This document shows, piece after piece, positions 12,951-23,600 of a stretch of DNA of 64,000 bases. Made by a program: the position numbers and the translations under genes. The notes below the pieces were generated by a model, which had not been told where the DNA came from, searched no databases, and was given only the letters and a program-made list of their open reading frames with translations. Position 1 is the first letter of the stretch. Each line of letters begins with the position of its first letter. The DNA comes from Branchiostoma floridae (Eukaryota; Chordata; Leptocardii; Amphioxiformes; Branchiostomatidae): contig NC_049993.1 of assembly GCF_000003815.2 (NCBI RefSeq), positions 11,849,598 to 11,913,597 of the forward strand, read 5' to 3'.

Positions 12951-13457
12951 AGATCGTCTGGCGCAGCGGCGGGATTTGTGCCTCGTGACCGAGAGGTGGC
13001 GAGTTCGAATCCCGCTGCGTGTCACCGATCTTGTGCCCTTGGGAAAGGCACTTTACACGTATTTCCTCACTATACTCAGGTGAAAAATGAGTACCTAGCT
13101 TCGGCTAGGGCCGTCCCTCGGATAGGACGTTAAATGGAGGTCCCGTGTATGGGGAGAGTCACACCCTATGCACGTTAAAGAACCCCCACACGTGCGATGG
13201 TGCGGTGTGAGATGGAACAAACCCCTCTGTCTGGAGTTGGTGATTCACTTCAAATCACCCGGTTGGAGGCCTGGCGAACCTCCATACCGTATCAGCCAGC
13301 GAAAGGGTATATCACCCCGTAAGGGGCGGTGTAACCCCGCCGCGTGTAGACATGTGCGAACATGTGCACATGTGTGTATGGCGGCTTTGAAAAGGTGTTC
13401 TTAACACCTGTTTCGCCATACCCTCCAAATGGAGAATCCTAATAAATAAATAAAAAC
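12951..13457 (+). mobile_element. tRNA-derived SINE
   Basis: Pol III promoter boxes: A box TGGCGCAGCGG (12959-12969) and B box GAGTTCGAATCCC (13001-13013), spaced as in tRNA genes. These are followed by a body containing CTTGGGAAAGGCACTTTACA, a module I recall from many marine-invertebrate SINEs, and by an A/T-rich tail of AATAAATAAATAAA type near 13440-13455. Orientation plus. About 500 bp, apparently full length. Target-site duplications were not identified. Confidence 0.75.
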
Positions 13458-13707
13458 AATCAACATCTTATGGCTATATTAAACATGTACACCCTTGTGT
13501 ACACAAACACTTTCTACATGGAGTCGATGGACATAATCTGCATGAAACACAACAAAGAAGGTAAAGACAAACACCTTGCTGATGGGCTCCGCTGTCTGCC
13601 TGGCTGCGCCTGAAAACTCCTGCTCTCAGAACCACACGCCGGAAAATCATCAACCACAACAAAAGCTTTTATACAGTTCAGCTGGAGCCTGCTGAGTGCT
13701 GTGGTAC

Positions 13708-14644
13708 ACCTGAAAAGAAAATGGCCGTCTAAAACTCCTGAAATACCAGGTCTTTCCTTTCCTTTGTAACGTTGTCGTTTTCCTCAGTAGCTAGGTTTCC
13801 GACATAGGTCCGGGTTCTCTAAATAAGTCTTTGCACTTCGCACTCAAGTGCTCCATCTGTTGGCGCAAGTCCTCGTGCTAGAACCGCGGTCAATTTGTCC
13901 ATATGTACGTGTCCCAATAATCCACACTACTACATCGACCTGCAGCCGGATTTCACTGACGTAACCCGGAAGTTTACGGTGATGTTGGAGACCGAGCAGA
14001 AGCGCCGCCTAGTGATGCAATGATGTAACACAGTATGTAAGTTCTGAGCGGTGTATGAGTGTGTTCTGTCCATTTGATACGTCGATTTAACTTGCTTTCA
14101 CATGACAAGCAAGTTAATTAAGTCCCCGTAAAAGGAAATTGTAGACAATGAAAAAAACGGAATGCAAAAGTGATATTAAGTAGAAAACAATAATATTTTG
14201 TGGAAATATTGCCTCTTGTTGCTGCTTGCCATGCTCTGTACGTGTATTACACATTACTGATAATTTTGCAAGGTTGCCTGTTACTGATCTAGATGTTATT
14301 TTCCTTGTTATTATTGTTTTCCTTGTTTTAAAAGAATTATTGTGTTAGATTTTGTCACTGTGCAAAAGCGACATCTAGGCGGAATTTATGAAAAGTGCAG
14401 TACCAAACTCGCGCGAGACTCCACGAGATCCGTAACCAAGACGAGGCTGGGCGGCATTCCTCACCAGGTAACAAACCAGCCACAGGTAGAAAATGTGCTT
14501 CTCACAAACTGCGGCGTTTCTAGGATAACAGCAACGATTAGAGTGAAGTAAATCAGCCAGACAGCGGACTGAAAAACCAGGGAAGAACTAGAAGCGAAAG
14601 AAATTTTCTACGTGCAATAGAACGGCAGAAAACCACCTGCCAAG
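13708..14644. promoter_or_regulatory. Head-to-head promoter region of ZIP (-) and TTC26 (+), with TTC26 5' UTR
   Basis: Noncoding interval between divergent genes. It has an ETS-type CCGGAAGT (13966-13973) next to a TGACGTAA half-CRE (13958-13965), typical of TATA-less housekeeping promoters. A degenerate RFX X-box candidate, GTTTCTAGGATAAC, lies at 14516-14529. The transcription start is not determinable; the TTC26 leader runs to the ATG at 14645. Confidence 0.5.
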
Positions 14645-17600
14645 ATGGTGAGTATAAGATCTGTTTCTTGTGGCTCTAGTTTAGAACTGCAAGTTTGATA
14701 ATTTTGCTTCTTGTTCTCGATTTTCAGGTTGTTAGTAGCTTATTTACAAGGTTTCTTGATATACCACAATATCACAGTTTTCACCAGAACTTGTAGAAAT
14801 AGAAAATGGCACTTTTAATCAATCAGTAAAGTTGTATCAATCTATAGCTCTGTAGGCTGTTATACAGCAAGAAAACGACTGTACTGGTCAAATCAGTTGC
14901 AGTGTAAGAAATCCGCCCAATCGGATCCACAAGCCACGGTGTAGAAAATGAAGATGCATTTCTGATGATGAGAGAGGACTTGATTTTACAAAGAAATGAC
15001 GGGCGAGATCTGAAGCTTTATTGGGGAATACATTGCATATTAAGCTGTTATCAATAATATTAGTGATTTAATTTCTAAAGTCTCTCCCCTTTTCAAATTT
15101 TGAAGAAAAAAAAAAACTCCTTTGCCTGTTCTAGATGCTCTCACGAGCCAAGCCGGCCACTGGACCAGCGGCCTCCAGTCCTGCTAAGGAGTCCAGCAAG
15201 AAGAAGAAGAAACTGCCCAAACTGGAGGACTACCTGACCAACAGGGACTACACTGGGGCCATCACACTTCTCGAGGTAGAGGACAAAATGTCATTTGAAG
15301 AGCATGATTTAATTCTCTCATTTCCAAATACCTTCGAATTCGTACACTGTAAGACTGTAGCTATATTGATTTTGTATGTCGATATTGTTTTATGTTATTT
15401 TTTATTTATGTTTGATAATCAAACCGAGTAATGTTGTTTCTCTTGCCCCACCAGTTTAACAGATCGAGTGGTAAGGGAAGTGAAGAGGTGGACATGTGGA
15501 TAGCCTACTGTGCCTTTCACCTGGGAGAGTACAAAAGAGCCATGGAAGTAAGTTACCCTTATTTCTCCAACCCAATTTGGCAAATGATCCTGTTTATCAG
15601 TACAACAAAATCTGCAAGCTTAACAGTTTTTAAGGGGATTTTCAAGAATTAGATTTGTTGATTTGGATTGGTCCACAGTAGTTATAAGGCTAAACCTTGG
15701 GATCTTTTTCTTTTACACTACCAGTTAATCTCACCTGCTGATGTTTCGATGCCTCTCAGACATCTTCCTCAAAGCTTCTTATTGGAGTTCAACTCTATAT
15801 ATAGCAAACATAGGTAGCACTTCATTGGTTGTGTAAAAGAAAACCCTACTATCCTATGACCTACTAGTACCAACGTTAACCTGATGAAATTATTTTCGTA
15901 TGGTTAAACCATGTTGCTAAAACTGATACCCGTCCATCCCCAGGAGTACCAGTCCATGACGAAGCGAGACGGGTGCCACCCTGACGTCTGGGTGAACCTG
16001 GCCTGCTGTGACTTCTTCCTGGGCATGTACAAGGAGGCAGACGAGGCCGCGCAGAAATGTGAGTCCTGAGGGCTGGGTGGGCGTGGGTTTCCATGGCAAC
16101 GGGAAAAGTCCTTACATAGAGGATGACTCATTAGAAAATAACATTGGACAATATTCATGCATGATGTCTTTGATTTATAGAATTATATTTCTCAGCTAAA
16201 CTGTAGCAAACTTGTGAAATTTTGTTTTGAACAGTACTAACATAGCATCAATGATTGTTTGCAGTCACTTTTCCGCTATGTCTTAGATTGTTTAATCACA
16301 AACCCATAGAAAAATCTGACATTAACTTCTTTGAGAGAAAAGATTGCAGTATCTGAAATCATTGCATGACCTTATTTTGTTATAATATTTCAATTTCAAA
16401 CAATGGACAGTCAAAATGGAATTATACAAAGCCTGATAGTTTAATTTGCACATGGTCATAAGACTATCTGCTATCCATTGTTAACCAACTACTAACCAGT
16501 GTTAACCACCCGCTAACCAATGTTTACCAAATGTTACCACCTGTTGGCCATTGTTAACCACCTGCTAATGATTGTTAACCAGTTACTAACCATTGTTAAC
16601 CACCCGCTAACCATAATTGTTAATCAAATGTAACTGCTAACCATTAACTTACTGATAATAGTAACTAGCTGCTCATTATTGTTAACCACCTGCTAATGAT
16701 TGTAAACCAGTTACTAACCATTGTTAACCACCTGCTAACCAGTGTTAACTACCAGTAACCATTATTTACCACATGTAACAACCTGCTTACCACTAACCAC
16801 CTGCTAACCATTGTTACCAAGTGTTAATTATTGTTAAACAAACGTTAACCACCTGCTAACCAGTGTTAACTACCAGTAACCATTATTTACCAAATGTAAC
16901 CACCTGCTAACCACCTGTTTCCACATCTAGCCCCCAAAAGCCGCCTGCAGAACCGCCTGCTCTTCCATCTCTCACACAAGGTGAGCCAGAATTCCGACGT
17001 AAGCCAAACATTTGTTTTTGCCAGTTCCCTCTCACAACTGGCTTGTACCTCATGCACCTCTGCATGGCTGACATAAAGGCTGGGACTACAAGGTCTCCCT
17101 CCCTCTGCAAGCATGCATCTACATGTATAAGCATGAGGCAATGTCTGGTACTTTTTAGGAACTGCCTGTTACAGAAGATCTTGCATGGTGCTTGAATTTT
17201 GTGACACCAAAATACGATATTTTCTTGTTATCTATACCAAGAATAGTATCATTCAATTAGCATACCGTCAAATGTTTACACCAAATACAAGCCCTACTAA
17301 TGTTATTGAACCTTGCGACAATATCTTCAAGTCTGAAGAACAATTTTTTTGATGGCGCAATTTTCAATAACTCAAGGGTTTATGTATGTATTTGGTGCAC
17401 ACACATACGTGTATGTTGAATGAATAATACTATAATTATAATTGTTGTGGAATATAAAAAGAAAATGGTTTCATGCCGTCCTTAAGTGAAGCTTTCATTA
17501 ATTTTTGGGACAGAAACAGATGTCCTATATGTAGTGGAGGGTTTCATATCCAAACAGAATTGTTAAAAACTGAAGCCCTGCTGAAATGCTAGGAAGGAAG

Positions 17601-20600
17601 AAGTTACTATAAACAAAGAGAGGAATCTATATAAAGCCTTTGACAATGATAGTAAAACTTGCCATGTTGTGCATCATGAAGCCACACTGTGTTCATGTGT
17701 GCAGCTATCCTGTCATCACCCAACTTTTCAGTCTTTGCAACAAGCATGTGACAGCTGTGTAAAGCTCACCGCTCAAAGAAGCATGGCATTCTTCATTGTG
17801 CACTGTGATGTTTTGTGTGGTTGCACGTGAAAGCCCCATGTCATCAAACTGCATGGATCATTCGAGCTGTGCTGTAGTATACTAGTAGTAGAATTGTGTT
17901 ATTTTGTAGAAGTTGTATGGGACATCACAAGAAAAAGTAGTGAATCAAGAGCTAAGAGTTTTGCATTTTTTTTAAACGTTGGTCTTTTTTAGTATCTTAG
18001 TATCTTTTAGTATTGATTTGATGACTTTTAATGAGATACTAAGAAAGATCCCACATCAAATATAAATGTGGAGTTTCAAAATAACTGAATATTTTTTTAT
18101 CATACATTGTATGTGTGCAGATTGTACCAGCATACTAAACACTGATATGCAATACGCATTTTGGACTCATGATATCATTTTCATAATGGAGTGCATGTTG
18201 CGTAAACTGGGAATACAAAAGTGCCCATACAAATTGTATATGTACGAGTATATGCACTTAGTAATGTGTGGCTTGTTCAAATTTGCTTGATTTGTCTCTT
18301 CTGCATGTTTTGCTGCTTGATATCTTGTCTGTACTGTGACTATTGTGAAACGTGTCCATGTTTTATGTGTCTATACGTGTGGCTTGTGTTCCAGTTTAAT
18401 GATGAGAAGAGACTGATGCAGTACCACCAGAACCTGCAGGATATCATCGAGGACCAGCTCAGTCTGGCCTCCATCCACTACCTCCGCTCACACTACCAGG
18501 AGGCGATAGACATCTACAAGAGGATTCTCCTAGATAACAGGTCACTTAAGATTATCACACATCTACCCAGAAATGTGATTTTCTACTGATTGAAATCTTT
18601 TCACTTGTAGCAAAAGAGATACATGATTTTGATATGGCAGTGGGAGTCAGATACTAGAAAATTGGACTATTGTTTTGAGTATCCCCCATTCACAAGTTTT
18701 CGCAAAGAAAGAGAGAGTCTGGATTGTGGCCTGATCATCTGGACTTGAACCAGATCCTCCTTGATAACAAGTCGCTATCAATTACTAGACATTTACATAC
18801 AAATGTGAGGGGAAATCTTCTCACTAGTTTACATTTATCTATCGACAAAAAACTTTTCAGTTGTAGCAAAAGAGTTACGGGGTATCATATAGGAGCTGCA
18901 TTTTTTTACTACCCTGACTCAATGTACAAAGTGTATTTTGATGAATCTAAAGCTGTAGAGAGGGATGTTGCAGTTTTGTTTCAAAGGTTATGATAAAACT
19001 CCTTCTAGGATGGGTGTAGCCGTATGTTGTACAGGGAGCTCAGCTATAAAAACATGACAACATGAGCACATATTAGATGATATCTAGGATTTCATTGTAC
19101 AAAATCTATTTCTATTTGCAGTGATTTGTGAACATACCGTAATATGTTTTTTTGTTTAAGTCTAGTATTAGGTTGAAGTCAGAACATACAATGTACTTTG
19201 TTTAAAGAGTCACTGCTGATCTTTTCTGTTGTCTAATGCTACCATTATCTGCCCTACCTAACAGAGACTACCTGGCCCTGAATGTGTATGTGGCCCTGTG
19301 TTACTACAAGCTGAACATACAATGTACTTTGTTTTAAGAGTCACTGCAGATCTTTTCTGTTGTCTAATGCTACCATTATCTGCCCTACCTAACAGGGACT
19401 ACCTGGCCCTGAATGTGTATGTGGCCCTGTGTTACTACAAGTTGGACTACTATGACGTATCCCAGGAGGTGTTAGCTGTGTACCTACAGCACTACCCTGA
19501 CAGCGCCATCGCTATCAACCTCAAGGCCTGCAACCACTTCAGACTCTACAACGGCAAGGCTGCTGAGGTCAAACATTTCTCTTCAACTTGTTGTCGCAAG
19601 TTTTTCTGGAAAAGCTAAAATGAGCATGTACAATGTGTAAGGTAGAGGGAAGTCATAATGACTGTGTTTTAGTGAATGCTCTATTTACCTAGTTAAAGAT
19701 GGCTAAACTCTTAGGGATTTTCTCTTTCAAAAAACGGAAAAAGTAGAAGGAATGTTTAAAACTCTTCCCCCAGCCTTTCAAATGTAGTACAGTCAAACCT
19801 GTACAGGTAGCCACCATTTTATAACAATACTAACAAAGTTCTGCTAACTGTGTATTCTCTGTTGAGCATCACATCAGTTACCTCTTTACCAGGTAGACCA
19901 GTTTCAGATTCAACAAGTTTCATATGGACATTTTGGCACAAGCATTAAGAATCCTTTCTATAGTGACCGCCGCCTGTCCACACAGACCAGATTTTATCTG
20001 TCCCATGAGTGGTCTTCTTGCACAGTTTTGACTGAAGATTTTCCTGTATCCCACAGCAAGAGCTGAAGACCCTCTAGGAGATGGCCTCCCCCTCCTTCAC
20101 CTTTGTTGCCCTTTCTGGTCTTCTTGCGCAGTTTGACTATGGCTTTAAGATTTTCCTGTATCCCACAGCAAGAGCTGAAGACCCTGCAGGAGATGGCCTC
20201 CCCCTCCTTCACCTTTGCTAAGGAGTTGATCAAGCACAACCTGGTGGTGTTCCGGGGCGGGGAGGGGGCCCTGCAGGTCCTCCCGCCCCTGATAGATGTC
20301 ATCCCTGAGGCACGACTCAACCTCGTCATCTACTATCTCAGACAAGGTGAGATTTTGATATTTACGACTGAAGTTGTACCAGAACTAAACTTAAAGTTGT
20401 ACCAGAACAGCACTTGAAGAACTCACAGTGTTCCAGTTTTCTGCAATAGGTAAGAATTCATATCTCCACATTTTTTGGTGGTCTAAAAATAGTTGCTTGA
20501 TCAATTTACTTAACAAACTTGCAGAAAAAACACAAAAATGCTATAGTGTAAGATTGAGCTATGACCATTGAAATGCAAATAGAGACACCAATATGGCACC

Positions 20601-23600
20601 TGCCTGCTTCATTGACATGGAATGTAAGGGAAGTAGTTGTTTGTTATGTACAATGCTTTTAAGCAGTGTCTTATTTCTGTCATCTCTCCCTCCCCAGATG
20701 ACGTATCTGAAGCCTATAACCTGATCAAGGACCTGGAGCCAACCACGCCGCAGGAGTACATCCTGAAGGGCGTGGTTAACGCCGCCCTCGGACAGGAGAC
20801 GGGATCGCGGGAACACCTGAAGATCGCCCAGCAGTACTTCCAGCTGGTGGGAGGGTCTGCCAGCGAGTGTGGTGAGTCTTACAGAGATGTTTAGGTTGAT
20901 GCTGTTTTTCTGATATGGAAGTTCTTGTGTAATGGTACAAAATGGTATGTTTTATTGACATTTACCTTTAAGTTTATAAGTACCAATGTAGCAGGCTGAA
21001 CTATACTCCCAGCCAGAATATATACCCAGGTATATTTTGGCCAGGGGTGTATTATGACATGCTGCACTGGTAACAGACCAGTGCAAAGAAAGTACCATAA
21101 GAAATTAAGAATGATATAAACTTATAAAAGAACAAAAGAGACTGTGATGAAAGCTTGCTTTAAAGGGTTTTATGTTTTTGCTGATTTTTGAGATGTTGCT
21201 TATTAAAAGATCTTATTGGTCCTTAGTGTTCTTTGTTGCATGTTAAAATCACCTAGGAGAAAAGATGGTTTGCTAAGAGTGAGAAAGATAAAGAACAGTG
21301 TACCATTGACTGTATGTGTACCTTAATGCCTGTTCCTGTTCTTGCAGACACCATCCCTGGCAGGCAGTGCATGGCGTCATGTTTCTTCCTACTCAAACAG
21401 TTTGAGGATGTGCTGATCTATTTTAACTCAATCAAGGTAGATGGTAATTTCTGTCTTGTTCCTAATAGTATGGTCTTTTTGATTCTAACAAAAATCAGTT
21501 TTGGTTGCTCCTAGAATCTTAGGTTGAATGCTTGGAATGTTTGCCATAGACCCCGCATTTGTAATTATCATATTTTTCTTACATATATTTCTCTACATAT
21601 ATGTCTGAAGAATCCTGAGAGTTTATTTAATTCTTCTGATTGTGACAGATCTTAGGAAATGTTGAGGAAGAGAGGAAAAACTTCTTGGCCTTTAAGGGTA
21701 ATGTCTTTTCAGTGCCATGTTTCATTGAAGTTGTGTTGTGCCTTTTGCAGAGCTACTTCTACAACGACGACACGTTCAACTTCAACTACACGCAGGCGAA
21801 GGCCGCCGTGGGAAACTTCAAGGAGGCAGAAGAGGTGGCCCTGCTTGTGCAGAACGAGAAGCTGAAGAATGACTACACCTATCTCAGCTGGCTGGCTCGC
21901 ATCTGTAAGTTACACTGAAGTGTCTGTAGGGATTTTCTACTGGGGCTCTGTTAGAATTAATTCAGAATCCTTTGTAAACAAAAGATAGCAGTTCTTTGGA
22001 TCTTAGCAGGTTAAAGAAAAGAGCACTTTAGAGAGGAATAGTACTTTAAGTATGATGTTCTTCCCCCACAGACATCATGAACAACAAGGCCCGGCTTGCC
22101 TGGGAGTTGTACCTGAAGATGGAGACTTCAGGAGAATCCTTCAGTCTCCTGCAGCTGATAGCTAATGACTGTTACAAGGTATGGAGTCTTATGGAGAGGA
22201 ATAAGAATCAGATATGTAAGAACTTACAAGCACTGGATACATTTTCCATGATGAAAACAGAAGTTGTCTTAAAGAGATGTATTGACCATGGAAACGTAAT
22301 GGAGAAGTACCTTGTCATTTTTTTGTGTGGATATAGAAAGTAATAAACAGGTTGACACTTTGTCTTGTACTGTTGTAGATGGGTTAGGTGCAAAAATTTA
22401 ATGTATTACCATGCTTGCCACAGATGGGACAGTTCTACTACGCAGCAAAGGCGTTTGATGTACTGGAGCGACTGGACCCGAACCCTGAGTACTGGGAAGG
22501 CAAGCGTGGCGCCTGTGTTGGTGTCTTTCAGCAAATCATCGCCGGGCGGGAACCAAGGTGAGTCAGAGTTCCCACCAGAGCTTCCACGCTTCATGTAAAT
22601 TCTACAATCAGCTTGTATAGAGCTTTCTGTAAGTTACAAATGGCTAGAAGTAGGGGTGGGTACCGGTACAGAAAATACAGGTATGGTCCAGACCTGAATC
22701 TGGGCCTAATTATCTGTCAAAACTTGTGAATGGGCGATACTCTAAACAACGGTCCATTTTGCTACAAAAGATTCTGTTTGGTGCAGCATCCAACATCCAC
22801 TGGCATTTTAAAATCTTATCTTATGTAAACTTAATGTTTTAGACCAAGTTTGAGTGTAAAACTTGAGTAAACGACTATCAACTCTCCTCTACTTCCCTCG
22901 TTATTTATTTTGATCTGTAAGCCCCCAAACACCTGAACGCCTACCAGTATAATCTGTTCAGTTTTGAATTGGTCCAAAACCAGGTCCACTGATATTTCTA
23001 GAAAAACTGGACCGTTCTCTCTCTCTCTGTTTGACCGGTTTAGCGTCCGTTCTTCCCTGTAGCAGGGGTTGGACGTAGAAAAACTGGTATTGTACCGGTA
23101 CATCTTACCAGTACCCACCCCTAGCTAGAGGCCCTTTCTTTAAGACATGTGCAATGTTAAGACATGTGCAATGGCCAGAGACACTGCTGATGGCTGGCGT
23201 GTGTTTACTGCTTCACTTCAGCACCAGAAGAAACACCCTGCAGCTGGTGGAGTAATGTTAACATATCGTTTCTCAGTCTTCAAAGACAGACATGTGCAAT
23301 AAAGTTTCCCTTGCGTTTTTAGGGAAACGTTGCGGGACATCATCCAATTGCTCCACAATACGTCTAATATGCAAGTGGAGTATATAGTGCGGACCATGAA
23401 GAAGTGGGCAAAGGACAACAGGCTGGGCATTCCATGATGGTTAGCACAACACGTTTCCACACAAGTCGTCCTGTCACGTTGTAGGGCTATAGTCTGAGTG
23501 GTTTGTACTACAGTGTGCTTTACCAGGTCACTGATGTTTGTGGACCCAGAGCTGTGGTGTGTGGCCTACTGTATTTACCCCAATAATTGCACTCTCTCCA

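Larger units (their letters stand above)
10189..13707 (-). other. 5' UTR intron(s) of the ZIP gene
   Basis: No coding exon recognised over 3.5 kb. The minus-strand acceptor at 10189 fixes the 3' end of the intron. A candidate noncoding exon spans about 13577-13707 (acceptor TTTTCTTTTCAG and a possible donor after CAGCAAG), but this is weak. The stretch holds a TA-flanked MITE (11031-11247) and a tRNA-derived SINE (12951-13457). Confidence 0.4.

Noticed and set aside
12951-13022. A functional tRNA gene
   Set aside because: Pol III boxes are present, but they are joined to a SINE body and A/T tail; I could not build a convincing cloverleaf.
16470-16925. CRISPR-like array
   Set aside because: Units are short, degenerate and without unique spacers, in a eukaryotic intron; it is a minisatellite.
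19265-19312. A genuine extra coding exon in TTC26
   Set aside because: It is the truncated first copy of a tandem duplication, has no donor, and runs into a stop.
21652-21696. An extra small exon in TTC26 between 21436 and 21751
   Set aside because: A 48-49 nt segment after TGTGACAG is partly open, but the only GT donor shifts the frame, and exons 21348-21436 and 21751-21904 already join perfectly in phase.
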